In this document: in pieces, positions 24,994-33,579 of the stretch
Numbering within the stretch: the stretch's first letter is position 1
How the letters are laid out: each line of letters starts with the position of its first letter
Assembly (NCBI GenBank): GCA_964471915.1
Contig: CAYYID010000002.1
Location: 138,500-202,499 of the forward strand
From: JAIEPW01 sp964471915
GTDB taxonomy: Bacteria > Acidobacteriota > Terriglobia > Bryobacterales > Bryobacteraceae
Direction of reading: 5' to 3'
DNA length: 64,000 nucleotides
Notes under the pieces: model-generated
Seen by the model: only the letters and a program-made list of their open reading frames with translations
Told to the model about the DNA's origin: nothing
Databases searched by the model: none
Translations under genes and position numbers: made by a program

Positions 24994-25410
24994 CTATGAG
25001 CCGGCCCGGGCGGTTTCCCGAAGCAGGTCCTCGCCCAGGCGCAGGCAATCCGAGGTGAGAATGCGCGAATCGCCCCAGCGGGCGCGCAGAGCCTCGCCCT
25101 CACAACTCCAGGCCTCGAGCAGGGCGTAGTCGCGGTCGTAAACCAGCCAGATCAGCCGGTCCCAGCCGGCGCGGCGCACTACGGGGATCCGGGCGGGCTC
25201 CGGGTCGCGGCTCGCAATTACCTGATAACGCTGGCCTTCGTGGTCGAAGTCGGCTCCCGAAGCCACCGCCCGGCAGCGCGGCTCCGCCAGGCCTGCCAGC
25301 GCCGCGGCGTCGTAGCGCGCCACTGCGTAATTCACCGCCGGGGTGACACCCAGCGGATCCTGCCAGTGACAGGCAAGGTCGACGAGCAATTCACGGAAGG
25401 TGGCCGGCAT
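24994..25410 (-). CDS. Hypothetical protein, possible nuclease-like fold
   Basis: This is a 138-residue soluble protein. The region 'ADFDHEGQRYQVIASRD' followed by 'AGWDRLIWLVYDRDYALLEAW' looks like the D-x(n)-Q/E-x-K-type core of small restriction-endonuclease-like domains (DUF6998-like), but the expected lysine is not present ('YQVIASRD'). I would not assign nuclease activity. An equally good GTG start lies one codon upstream at 25413 behind AGGGA. It lies upstream of the RHH/MazF pair on the same strand, separated by 56 bases. Confidence 0.6.
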   Translation of the reverse strand: MPATFRELLVDLACHWQDPLGVTPAVNYAVARYDAAALAGLAEPRCRAVASGADFDHEGQRYQVIASRDPEPARIPVVRRAGWDRLIWLVYDRDYALLEAWSCEGEALRARWGDSRILTSDCLRLGEDLLRETARAGS

Positions 25411-25470
25411 CACTACGGGTTTCCCTGAGGGTATAGTGCTGCCGGGAGGGAAATATTCTCAGTCTTTTTG

Positions 25471-26793
25471 CTACGGCGTGATTGTCGCGCGGTCCCCCTG
25501 GACCTTCACCTGCGTGCCGAGAGGCTCCGACAGCTTGCGCAGCCGTTCCAGGATCCGTTGCGCCTCCGCCGCCGGCGCCATCACCGGTTGCCCTCGCCGC
25601 TGGCGCGACTGCCCGAACCCCAGCGTAATCGGCCAAGCCGTGATCGACTTCAGGCTCCGGTCTGGCGCGAACTCAACCTCCGCCAGGATGCTCTCCCAGT
25701 TCTCCCGGTCCACCGGAAAGCCCCGCGTGTCGTTGGCCGTCCGCCGGTCGTAGTAGTCGGCGGGCGTTGCGGTCAGCGGTAACCCCTGCTGCTGGTAGCT
25801 CTCCGCGGGCTGGAACCGGATGGTCTCGTTCTCGAAAATGAAGTTGGCCATGCTGTAGACGATCGGCCTGCCCTTGTAGACCTCGATGCCGCGCAGCACA
25901 TGCGGCCCGTGCCCCACGAACAGATCCGCTCCGGCGTCGACCATCGCGCGCGCAAAGGCGGTGAGGAACTCAGCGGGCTTCTCGCGGTCGCCCGGAAAGC
26001 CCTCGTGCGCGTGGATCGACACGATCACCCAGTCCGCCTGGCGGCGCGCCTCCTTCACACTGGCCGCAATCGCCGCCAGATCGCCGGCGTGCGGCTCCGT
26101 GCGGATCGATCGCTCGGCTCCCGGGCGGAAGCGCGCGCCGAGGAAGTTCACACTATCGCCTTCCGCGCCGCTGCCCGGCGCGGACCGCGCCAGCGCCCGG
26201 ATCTCGTCGAAGGCCGCCTGCGGCAGCGTGTACGTTGTCGTGAACCGCAGCGGGCTCAAGCCCGGCCGTCCCGGCATGTCCGGCCGCTGCTCGCCCGCCA
26301 TGCTGGACACCTGAAACGTGGACGCGCAGCCGATCAGCGCCACGCGGCCGTTCTTGGTATCGAGGTACGCCGGCGCGCGCGCCCGCGCCAGATTGATCCC
26401 CGCGCCGGCGTAGGTCACGCCGGAGCGATCCAATTCCCGCAGCGTGCTGCGCAGCCCTTCGGGACCGTAGTCGTAGGTGTGGTTGTTCGCCGCCGAGAAC
26501 AAATCGAACCCGGCCCACTTCAGTTCGTCGAGTACCCACGGCGCGGAGACCATCCACGTGCCCCCCGACTGCGCCGCCGCGGGGACGTCGAAGTTGTGGA
26601 TCAGCGTCTCCAGGTTGGTGAACGCGGCGTCCGCCGCGCGGATCTTCGCGATCAGGGCCTGGGCCGCGGGCTCCTCGCGCACGGAGATCCGCCGGTTGAT
26701 GATCGAGTCCCCGGTGAGCGCGATCCGGATCCCGGACTGCGCGGAAAGCACGGCGCATCCGGCGGCGAGCAACGGCAAGGCGCGATGGAGCAT
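25471..26793 (-). CDS. CapA-family metallophosphatase-like secreted protein
   Basis: This 440-residue protein has a signal peptide (about 1-19). It matches the PGA_cap/CapA family, a calcineurin-like fold linked to poly-gamma-glutamate or other capsule synthesis. Motifs visible are 'IALTGDSIINRRI', 'AAFTNLETLIHNFD', 'FSAANNHTYDYG', 'GVTYAGAGINLARA', 'VIVSIHAHEGFPG' and 'ADLFVGHGPHVLRGIEVYKG'; the Asp, Asn and His residues in these bind the metals. No pgsB/capB-type synthetase is adjacent, so a different phosphatase substrate is possible. Confidence 0.88.
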   Translation of the reverse strand: MLHRALPLLAAGCAVLSAQSGIRIALTGDSIINRRISVREEPAAQALIAKIRAADAAFTNLETLIHNFDVPAAAQSGGTWMVSAPWVLDELKWAGFDLFSAANNHTYDYGPEGLRSTLRELDRSGVTYAGAGINLARARAPAYLDTKNGRVALIGCASTFQVSSMAGEQRPDMPGRPGLSPLRFTTTYTLPQAAFDEIRALARSAPGSGAEGDSVNFLGARFRPGAERSIRTEPHAGDLAAIAASVKEARRQADWVIVSIHAHEGFPGDREKPAEFLTAFARAMVDAGADLFVGHGPHVLRGIEVYKGRPIVYSMANFIFENETIRFQPAESYQQQGLPLTATPADYYDRRTANDTRGFPVDRENWESILAEVEFAPDRSLKSITAWPITLGFGQSRQRRGQPVMAPAAEAQRILERLRKLSEPLGTQVKVQGDRATITP

Positions 26794-26829
26794 GCGCGCG
26801 ATTCTATCGAATCCTGCCTAGAATTGGCT

Positions 26830-27744
26830 ATGCGTTTCTTGGTCCTGTTGCTCGCCGCCGTGTCCGCCGGCGCCCAGAGCCCGCCGGTGCAGTCGCTGAA
26901 GATCCGCGTGCTCTCGACGATGCTGGCCGACGCCGGCCTCGGAGAATGGGGCTTCGCCGCGCTGGTCGAAGCCGACGGCAGGCGGATCCTCTTCGATACC
27001 GGAGCGCGCCCGGACACTGTTCTCCAGAACGCCCGCGAACTCGGCGTGGTCCTCGCCTCCATTGACCAGGTGATCCTCAGCCACAACCACCAGGACCACA
27101 CCGGCGGACTCATGACATTGCGCCGGGCTTTCCTGAAGCAGAATCCCGCCGCGCTGGGCACGGCGCACGTGGGCGCGGGCATGCTCGGCACGCGTCCGCC
27201 GTCCAGCTTCATCGAGAAACTCCGCGCGGAGTACGAGGCCTCGGGCGGCAAGTTCGCCGTGCACGATAAGCCCGTGGAGCTGCAGCCCGGCGTCTGGCTG
27301 ACCGGACCGGTGCCGCGCGTCTATCCGGAGCGCAACTGGAGCGGCAGCGCGAAGCTCGCCTCGGGCGCCGAGGACACGCTGCCCGAGGACTCCTCGCTGG
27401 TGATCGTCACCGCCCGCGGGCTGGTCATCCTTTCCGGCTGCGGCCATGCCGGCATCGTGAATACTGTGGAGTACGCCCGCAAGGCGATCCGCCCGGCGCC
27501 GGTGCTCGCCGCCATCGGCGGCTTTCACCTGTTCGAGGCGAGCGAATCGACGCTGGAGTGGACGGCGCGAAAGCTGAAGGAAGCGGGCACGCAACAACTG
27601 CTGGGAGCGCACTGCACCGGCATTGAGGCGACGCACCGGCTCCGCGCGCTGCTGGGTCTGGACCGGAAGAGCGTCGCGGTGGCCGCCGTCGGCGCGACTT
27701 TCGAGCTTGGCAAGCCCTTCGATCCCGGGCGGATCGCCCGCTAG
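26830..27744 (+). CDS. Secreted metallo-beta-lactamase-fold hydrolase
   Basis: The 304-residue protein is exported (signal peptide 'MRFLVLLLAAVSAGAQS'). The zinc motif H-x-H-x-D-H appears as 'ILSHNHQDHTGG' near residues 84-95, with a further ligand histidine in 'ILSGCGHAGIVN' and a last one in 'GGFHLFEA' or 'LLGAHCTG'. The layout is that of the 7,8-dihydropterin synthase-like/MJ0936-type MBL group rather than true beta-lactamases. It is divergent from the CapA-like gene with 36 bases between starts. Confidence 0.85.
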   Translation: MRFLVLLLAAVSAGAQSPPVQSLKIRVLSTMLADAGLGEWGFAALVEADGRRILFDTGARPDTVLQNARELGVVLASIDQVILSHNHQDHTGGLMTLRRAFLKQNPAALGTAHVGAGMLGTRPPSSFIEKLRAEYEASGGKFAVHDKPVELQPGVWLTGPVPRVYPERNWSGSAKLASGAEDTLPEDSSLVIVTARGLVILSGCGHAGIVNTVEYARKAIRPAPVLAAIGGFHLFEASESTLEWTARKLKEAGTQQLLGAHCTGIEATHRLRALLGLDRKSVAVAAVGATFELGKPFDPGRIAR

Positions 27745-27746
27745 AC

Positions 27747-27760
27747 GGGTTCGCGAACCC
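27747..27760. terminator. Perfect palindrome filling a convergent intergenic gap
   Basis: GGGTTCGCGAACCC is a perfect 14-bp palindrome and occupies almost all of the 16 bases between two convergent stop codons. It may act as a bidirectional terminator or pause site; no T-tract is present. Confidence 0.4.
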
Positions 27761-29440
27761 CTACAGCAGCTTCGCGACCACTACCGTGAGATCGTCCGCC
27801 AGCGGCGCCCCGTTCGTGAACTGGGCCACCGCCGTCGAAACCACCCGCACGATTTCCTCGGCCGGCGTCTCGACTGCCGCGCGGACCGTCTCGGCGACGC
27901 GCGCCTCGCCGAACTCGTCGTCCGAACCCGCCGCCGCGGCCTCGGTGACGCCGTCCGAGTACATCACCAGCGTGTCGCCCGGCATCATCATCGCCTTCGC
28001 TTCTTTGTAGCGCGCGATGGGCAGGATCCCCAGCACGGGCCCGCCATCCGAGAGCCACTCTTCGCTGCCGTCGGCGCGGAGGATCAGCGCCGGGTTATGG
28101 CCCGCATTGACGTACGCCACGTCGCCGGTGGCCGGATTGAGCACCGCCAGGAAGAACGTAATGAACCGGTTGTCGGGCGTGTTCGCGCAGATGGCCTTGT
28201 TCAGCCGCACGATCTTCTCCGCCAGGTTCTCCGGCTCCTCAAGCAACACCTGCACGCGAGCCTGCAGCGACGACATGAGCAGCGCCGCCGGCATGCCTTT
28301 GCCCGCCACGTCGGCGACGATGAGCGCCACCCGCCCGTCGGGATAGGCGAAGAAGTCGAAGTAGTCGCCGCCCACGGCGCGGCTGGCGATGTTGAATCCC
28401 GCCAGATCGGTGCCCGCCACCAGCGGCGCGCGCTTCGGCAGCAGCCCGCGCTGCAGTTCCGCCGCCTGCTGCAGGTCCTTCTTCAGAATCCGGTCCTGCT
28501 GCTCCACCTCGATCAGCCGGGCGTGCTCGATGCGGATCGCCGCGACGTTCGCCATCACGGTGAGCAGGTTCAGGTCCTCGCGCGTGAACTCGCGGATCAG
28601 GTGCGGCGAGTCCACGTAGATCAGCCCGATCACCTGGTCGGTGGTCTGCAGCGGCACGGCGATCATGCTGCGCACCCGCTGTTCCACGATGCTCTTCTGC
28701 GCCTTCAGCGCTTCATCCAGCATCGCGTCCCGCACCAGCAGCGATTCTTTCTCGAGGATCACCCGCTCGCGCACCGCCTTCGAGATCCGGAAGCCGTCGC
28801 CGCGCGCGGCGCGCACCACGAGTTCCTCTTTCTCGATGGTCATCAGGACGCCGCGGCCCGCCATCACCGCTTCCACCGAGAGGTCCAGGATCACCTGGAA
28901 CAGCTCCTCGAGCGGCCGGTGCCCGGCCAGTTCGCGGCCCGCGCGGATCAGCGCCCGCATCTGCGGACTGCCCTGCATTACGTGGGTGCGCGACAGTTCC
29001 CCGGAGTCGGCGGGGCCCAGCACGCCCTGCAGGTTCTGGACCACCGTGGTCGAGGCGCTGGACGGCGCTTCCGGCACCGCCTCCACGAACACCACCGTGT
29101 GCTGCACCGGCGCGGCCTGGCTGGCGCCGAACTCGATGGTCAGGTGCCCGGCCGAAATCCGGTCGCCCGGACGGAACGGCCGCGCGCCCTCGATCTTCGC
29201 CCCGTTCAGCAGGGTGCCGTTCTTGCTGCCCAGGTCCTGCACCATCCACTCGTCGCCGGAGCGGAACAGCGTCAGGTGGTGGCGCGACAGCCCGGCATCG
29301 TCCGGATAGCACAACTGATTCACGCTCGAACGCCCGAGCGAGAAGCGGTCCGTGTCCAAAGGGACAAAGGCCGACTTGCCGTCAGCGTCGCGGATGATCA
29401 GTTCGGCGGGTCCGCCGGCTCGGTTCACAATGGTCGCCAA
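27761..29440 (-). CDS. FHA-GAF-SpoIIE serine phosphatase
   Basis: This 559-residue cytoplasmic signalling protein has three domains. The FHA phosphothreonine-binding domain is at about 20-95 ('FSLGRSSVNQLCYPDDAGLS', 'QDLGSKNGTLLNG'). A GAF sensor domain is at about 165-315. The PP2C-like SpoIIE phosphatase is at about 345-555, with metal-binding aspartates in 'VGGDYFDFFAYPDGRVALIV', 'DVAGKGMPAALLMS' and 'MYSDGVTEA'. Such proteins typically dephosphorylate anti-sigma-factor antagonists in partner-switching pathways and read Ser/Thr kinase output through FHA. No kinase or antagonist is adjacent, so partners must be elsewhere. Confidence 0.95.
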   Translation of the reverse strand: MATIVNRAGGPAELIIRDADGKSAFVPLDTDRFSLGRSSVNQLCYPDDAGLSRHHLTLFRSGDEWMVQDLGSKNGTLLNGAKIEGARPFRPGDRISAGHLTIEFGASQAAPVQHTVVFVEAVPEAPSSASTTVVQNLQGVLGPADSGELSRTHVMQGSPQMRALIRAGRELAGHRPLEELFQVILDLSVEAVMAGRGVLMTIEKEELVVRAARGDGFRISKAVRERVILEKESLLVRDAMLDEALKAQKSIVEQRVRSMIAVPLQTTDQVIGLIYVDSPHLIREFTREDLNLLTVMANVAAIRIEHARLIEVEQQDRILKKDLQQAAELQRGLLPKRAPLVAGTDLAGFNIASRAVGGDYFDFFAYPDGRVALIVADVAGKGMPAALLMSSLQARVQVLLEEPENLAEKIVRLNKAICANTPDNRFITFFLAVLNPATGDVAYVNAGHNPALILRADGSEEWLSDGGPVLGILPIARYKEAKAMMMPGDTLVMYSDGVTEAAAAGSDDEFGEARVAETVRAAVETPAEEIVRVVSTAVAQFTNGAPLADDLTVVVAKLL

Positions 29441-29489
29441 GGTCGATCTCTTAGATTACTCAATCTCGCGCGGCCCCGCAGCCGGACGA

Positions 29490-30407
29490 TCACTTAAGCT
29501 CTGTAACCGGAATGTTAAACGCCACCGTGCTTACCACGCCCTTGCGCTGGAACTGCACCCACACGCGGTAGATGCCGGCCCGCGGAAAGATCATGTTGAA
29601 CTGGATGTTCGGTCCGCCGTCCGCCAGGAACGGATGGTTGTGGACCATGTCGATCGAGTCCCAGCTTGCCGCCAGCATGTGGCCCCACGCCGCCAGGTAT
29701 TGTTCCAGCCCGTCGCCGGGCTCCAGCTTGAAGAACATCAGCGTCTTCAGTCCGGCTACCGGCTGCTCCGGCTCCATCCGCAGGGAGACCTTCATGTTCT
29801 CGCCCTGTTGCGGCGCAACGTCCGGCTGCAACTGCGCGACGCCCATCTTGAAGCCCGGCCCCGGCACGAACAGCGAGTTCGCCACCATCTGCGGCGCGCC
29901 TCCGTCCGGATAGAAGTCGCTCAGCACCCGGTAGTAGCCGGGCGCGGGAAACTTGAAATCGAGCACGAACTTCTTATCCGGCGTCACTTCCGGATGCTCG
30001 TGCGCGAAGTGCTTCAGGTCCTGGCTCAGCAGGAACAGGTGGAAGTACTTGTCGTGGACGATCTGGAACTTCGTTTCCTGCTTGCCGGTCTTCGGGTTGT
30101 TCACCCACAGCGTCAGGCGGGCATTCTCGCCGGCCTTGAGCTTGCCGGGCGAGGTCTGGAGCTTCACGGGATACTCCAGCGCATCCGGGATCCCGGCTAC
30201 CAGCGCCATCCCGCAACGGGGGCACTTGCCCGGCTGCTTCTGTTTTACGTCGGGGTCCATGGGACAAGTGAAGTCCGGCTCGGCCTCGGCAGGTTCCTGC
30301 GGGGCGGCGTTCTCCACCTCCGGAGGCTTGGGAACCTTGGGATCTTGCGGCAACAGCACGAGTGCCGTGAGGAGGAGTACAGCGGCTATGAGCGCGAAAC
30401 GGCGCAT
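29490..30407 (-). CDS. Envelope protein with heavy-metal-binding Cys/Met domain
   Basis: This is a 305-residue protein with an N-terminal hydrophobic anchor (about 5-22). Residues about 46-70 hold 'FTCPMDPDVKQKQPGKCPRC' followed by G-M-A-L-V, the short heavy-metal-binding domain seen in copper and cobalt efflux proteins (two Cys-x-x-Cys/Met elements). The remaining 230 residues are beta-rich, with 'KYFHLFLLSQDLKHFAHEHP' and 'GAGIYRVWVQFQRKGVV'-like segments resembling periplasmic copper-handling proteins. No transporter adjoins it. A metal-chaperone or sensor role is an inference. Confidence 0.75.
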   Translation of the reverse strand: MRRFALIAAVLLLTALVLLPQDPKVPKPPEVENAAPQEPAEAEPDFTCPMDPDVKQKQPGKCPRCGMALVAGIPDALEYPVKLQTSPGKLKAGENARLTLWVNNPKTGKQETKFQIVHDKYFHLFLLSQDLKHFAHEHPEVTPDKKFVLDFKFPAPGYYRVLSDFYPDGGAPQMVANSLFVPGPGFKMGVAQLQPDVAPQQGENMKVSLRMEPEQPVAGLKTLMFFKLEPGDGLEQYLAAWGHMLAASWDSIDMVHNHPFLADGGPNIQFNMIFPRAGIYRVWVQFQRKGVVSTVAFNIPVTELK

Positions 30408-30469
30408 GCTCCATTATCCCCTAGCTCAAAAGGCCCATTCCGGGGGCGATATGTAAAAGAGCTTCAACT

Positions 30470-30889
30470 ATGCCGGACCGGCGCTATCTCGGCATCCGCC
30501 TGGCCGGCCGCGATCTCGCGGTCGATGCCGCCGAAGTCGCCGCGGTCCTTCCCGGTCATGACTTCGCCGCCATCGTTCATCCCCGCCCCTGGATCCGCGG
30601 CGTCGCCCGGCACGAGAACGCGGACCTGCTGGTTGTCGATCTCGCCGAACTCCGCGGTTGGGGCCGCAGCCGCGGATGCGCCATCGTCGTCCTGGGCCGG
30701 GGACCGGCGCGTGCCGGCTTCCTGGCGGATCGCGTCTCGGGAATCCTCGACGCGGCGCGCCGCCAGCCGAAGCCCGGCGTCCTCCAGACCAGCGGGCGCA
30801 GCCGGATCCTGGTCACCGCCGGTGAGGTCCTTGGCGCGGTGGCGGACGGCGCGGCCGCCATACCGATCAGAGCGTTATTTCATCCGTAG
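30470..30889 (+). CDS. CheW-like domain protein
   Basis: The 139 residues form a single CheW-like scaffold: 'YLGIRLAGRDLAVDAAEVAAVL', 'PRPWIRGVARHENADLLVVD', 'VVLGRGPARAGFLADRVSGI' and 'ILVTAGEVLG'. CheW couples chemoreceptors to the CheA kinase. There are no che genes nearby. The central 'D-L-R' scaffold motif of canonical CheW is altered ('VDLAELRGW'), so this may serve a non-motility signalling array or be an orphan adaptor. Confidence 0.75.
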   Translation: MPDRRYLGIRLAGRDLAVDAAEVAAVLPGHDFAAIVHPRPWIRGVARHENADLLVVDLAELRGWGRSRGCAIVVLGRGPARAGFLADRVSGILDAARRQPKPGVLQTSGRSRILVTAGEVLGAVADGAAAIPIRALFHP

Positions 30890-31021
30890 TCCGCGTGGAA
30901 CCCCGCTGCGCGCGCAAGAATTTGAAAACAAGACAGTTTCTAATTTAAGCGCAATCCCGTAACGCCCCTCCCTCCCACCCGCGACTTGCCTCGCCCCGCC
31001 GTCGCGCTATCCTAACTTCTG

Positions 31022-31873
31022 ATGCCCGACGCTCCTCAACCCGCCCCGCCCAACCCGAGCTGGGAACGGGTCCAGCTTGCGCGGCACCCCAAACGTCCTT
31101 ACACGCTCGACTACATCCAGCGCCTGTTCACGGACTTCCAGGAAATCCACGGCGACCGCTTCTTCGCCGACGATGCCGCCATCGTCGCCGGCTACGGCTG
31201 GTTCGACTCCAAGCCCCTTATGGTCATCGGTCAGCAGAAGGGCCGCGACACCAAGCAGCGCGTCTACCGCAACTACGGCATGCCGAAGCCCGAGGGCTAC
31301 CGCAAGGCCATGCGCGCCATGGAGCTCGCTTCCAAATTCGGCCGCCCCATCGTGACCTTCCTCGACACCCCGGGAGCTTACCCGGGCGTCGACGCCGAAG
31401 AACGCGGCCAGGCCGAGGCCATCGCCTATAACCTGCGCGAGATGTCGCGCCTGCGTGTGCCCGTCATCGTGTTCGTGATCGGCGAAGGCGGCTCCGGCGG
31501 CGCCCTCGGCCTCGGCGTCGGCAACCGCGTGTTCATGCTGGAAAACTCGATCTACAGCGTCATTTCGCCGGAAAGCTGCGCCGCCATCATCTATCGGGAC
31601 TCCACGCAGGCCGCCCGCGCCGCCGCCGCCCTCCGCATGACCTCCGAGGATCTGGTGCGCCTCCAGCTCGTCGACGGCATCGTCCCCGAGCCGCCCGGCG
31701 GCGCACAGGAAGAGCCGGATCTCACCGCCGAGGCCCTGCGCCTGGTGCTGCGCGGCGCGCTCGCCGAACTCGGCAAGCTGACGCCGGAGCAATTAATCGA
31801 AGACCGCTACCAGAAGTTCCGCCGCATGGGCTCGTTTTTCAGCGAAGCGGCCTTGGCCGCCGGAGAGCGATGA
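31022..31873 (+). CDS. accA: Acetyl-CoA carboxylase carboxyltransferase subunit alpha
   Basis: AccA transfers the carboxyl group from biotin-BCCP to acetyl-CoA, the committed step of fatty-acid synthesis, together with AccD. The 283-residue protein contains 'WERVQLARHPKRPYTLDYI', 'QQKGRDTKQRVYRNYGMPKP', 'PIVTFLDTPGAYPGVDAEER', the oxyanion-forming 'GEGGSGGALGLGVGN' and 'SVISPESCAAIIYRD'. It lacks part of the N-terminal helices of the 319-residue E. coli enzyme but has the whole crotonase core. AccD is not in the window. It overlaps the next small gene by four bases. Confidence 0.95.
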   Translation: MPDAPQPAPPNPSWERVQLARHPKRPYTLDYIQRLFTDFQEIHGDRFFADDAAIVAGYGWFDSKPLMVIGQQKGRDTKQRVYRNYGMPKPEGYRKAMRAMELASKFGRPIVTFLDTPGAYPGVDAEERGQAEAIAYNLREMSRLRVPVIVFVIGEGGSGGALGLGVGNRVFMLENSIYSVISPESCAAIIYRDSTQAARAAAALRMTSEDLVRLQLVDGIVPEPPGGAQEEPDLTAEALRLVLRGALAELGKLTPEQLIEDRYQKFRRMGSFFSEAALAAGER

Positions 31874-32136
31874 AGAAACCGGTTCTGCTCGGCATTCTGT
31901 TCCTGGCCGCGGTAGTGGGCGTCCTGCTGTACTCCACGCTGTCGCTGAGCCAGTTCCGCGTCGAGGTCTGCATGGAGTTCCGGGGTGCGCAATCCTGCCG
32001 TACCGCCTCCGGCGCCACCCAGGATTTCGCCCTGAAGACCGCCAAGTCGAACGCCTGCGCGCTGATCGCCTCCGGCGTGACGGACACGCTCGCGTGCGAG
32101 CACAATGAGCCGGTCAGCACCAAGTGGCTGAAGTAA
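31870..32136 (+). CDS. Small single-pass membrane or secreted protein
   Basis: The protein has 88 residues, with one N-terminal hydrophobic helix (about 5-25, 'VLLGILFLAAVVGVLLYSTL') and a 60-residue outer part with three cysteines ('VCMEFRGAQSCRTAS', 'KSNACALIASG', 'LACEHNEP'). I do not recognise a family. Translational coupling to accA (ATGA overlap) suggests it is a real gene; any link to lipid synthesis is untested. Confidence 0.75.
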   Translation: MKKPVLLGILFLAAVVGVLLYSTLSLSQFRVEVCMEFRGAQSCRTASGATQDFALKTAKSNACALIASGVTDTLACEHNEPVSTKWLK

Positions 32137-32143
32137 CCACTGG

Positions 32144-33304
32144 TCAGCCGCCGAACTCCTCGCGCGCTTTGTCCGCCAACGGTTGATAACGCGCCACCGG
32201 CGGCGCTCCCGTGGTGACGATCGCCATCGTCATTTCCGCTTCGGCATCCGCCCAGAGCACGGTGCTGTTTCCTCCGATGTGACCGCAAGCCCGCTGACTG
32301 GCCCGGCCCCCGAACAGGATCCCCGGGGCGGCGGCCGTCCCCTGCGTCCTGCCGGCGTGCACCCCCAAACCCCAGCGCACCCGGGAACGCAGGATGCGAT
32401 CGATGTCCTCGGGTCCGTTCGTCGGGTGCACCGCTTGCCGGAACGTTTCCGGGGTGAAGAATCGCTTCTCGCGATATGCGCCCTCTCCCGCGTACACGTT
32501 CATCAACTTCGCCAGGGACCGCGCCGTTCCCGTGCCGCTGCCCCACGCCAGGCACAGGCCGAGCATCAGCGGACTCTGAAAGAAGCCGTTTTCGCCGCCA
32601 GGAGGCGGATCCGGCGGCGGCGCCTGCTGCCGGGTCCTCAGCGCGGCCACCCTTGGCAGCTCTTCCGCCGGCAGGCCGATGTACACGTCGCCGATCCCCA
32701 ACGGACCGGCGATTTCGGCCCGCAGCCACTCGCCGGTGTTCTTCCCCGTCCACACCTGGATCAACTCGTCGAGCACCTGTCCATAGGTCAGGGCATGGTA
32801 GCCGTTCGCGGTCCCCGGTTCCCACGACGGCGACATCCCTGCGATCAGCCCCCGGACGCCACCGGGTTTGGACCACTCCCTCCAATGCGCGTATCCCGAA
32901 TAGAGATCCGGCGCCAACCCGGCCCGGTGACTCAGGACCTGGCGGATCGTGATCGCCTCCTTGCCCCGGGTCGCGAATTGCGGCCAGTACTTCGCCACCC
33001 GGTCGTCGTACTGGAACACACGGCGATCGTGCAGAGTGTGCACCACCATCGCGGTCAACGCCTTCGTCGCCGAGAGGATGCAGATCAGCGAGTCAGCCGC
33101 CACGGCCTTGCCGTTCGCGTCCACGCCGCCGTGCAGATCGAGCACCAGCTTTCCCCGCCGGCACACGGCCAGTTGCGCGCCGCTCCAGCCCCCCTCGCCG
33201 AGCATCCACTCGAAGTGCGCCTTCGTTTCGCCCGCCGCGGCGTGCGCCCCGGCGCCGCCCGCGGCCATCGCCGCCATCGCCCGCAAGAAGCTCCGCCGCT
33301 GCAT
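32144..33304 (-). CDS. Secreted serine hydrolase, beta-lactamase/esterase family
   Basis: This 386-residue protein of the class C beta-lactamase/EstB-like fold has a twin-arginine-like start ('MQRRSFLRAM'), so export in folded form is possible. The catalytic S-x-x-K is 'SATK' at 78-81. The second motif lies in 'HALTYGQVLDELI' (Tyr), and the C-terminal 'HIGGNSTVLWADAEAEM' supplies the KTG-equivalent strand. Family members act as esterases or D-amino-acid peptidases far more often than as true beta-lactamases. It is convergent with the accA pair. Confidence 0.9.
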   Translation of the reverse strand: MQRRSFLRAMAAMAAGGAGAHAAAGETKAHFEWMLGEGGWSGAQLAVCRRGKLVLDLHGGVDANGKAVAADSLICILSATKALTAMVVHTLHDRRVFQYDDRVAKYWPQFATRGKEAITIRQVLSHRAGLAPDLYSGYAHWREWSKPGGVRGLIAGMSPSWEPGTANGYHALTYGQVLDELIQVWTGKNTGEWLRAEIAGPLGIGDVYIGLPAEELPRVAALRTRQQAPPPDPPPGGENGFFQSPLMLGLCLAWGSGTGTARSLAKLMNVYAGEGAYREKRFFTPETFRQAVHPTNGPEDIDRILRSRVRWGLGVHAGRTQGTAAAPGILFGGRASQRACGHIGGNSTVLWADAEAEMTMAIVTTGAPPVARYQPLADKAREEFGG

Positions 33305-33470
33305 CGATCCTCCCTGGCTTACAGGATCTTCCTCGCGGCCATTCTATCGGACCGGACTGCCGAACCTCTCGCACCCCCGGCCTGGAACGCCCGCGCCGGG
33401 CACCGCCCAGAAAGCCGCGCGCCCGGCGTCACGGGGTGCCGTTCAATCCCATGGGCCGGGCGCAATTTCG

Positions 33471-33547
33471 TGGTGGGGACGGGCAGATTCGAACTGCCGG
33501 CCTGCCGCTTAGGAGGCGGCCGCTCTATCCAACTGAGCTACGTCCCC
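33471..33547 (-). tRNA. tRNA-Arg (anticodon CCT)
   Basis: The minus strand gives acceptor GGGGACG, D arm GCTC...GAGC, anticodon stem GCCGC/GCGGC around CTCCTAA, and T loop GTTCGAATC. Discriminator A and an encoded CCA (33473-33471). CCT reads AGG, a rare codon in GC-rich genomes. Confidence 0.95.
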
Positions 33548-33579
33548 GCCTGCTCCCAAGGTAACAAACCGGCCGCGCG

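Noticed and set aside
27623..29497. A plus-strand open frame of 624 codons
   Set aside because: It is antisense to the FHA-GAF-SpoIIE phosphatase gene; His/Arg-rich product without domains.
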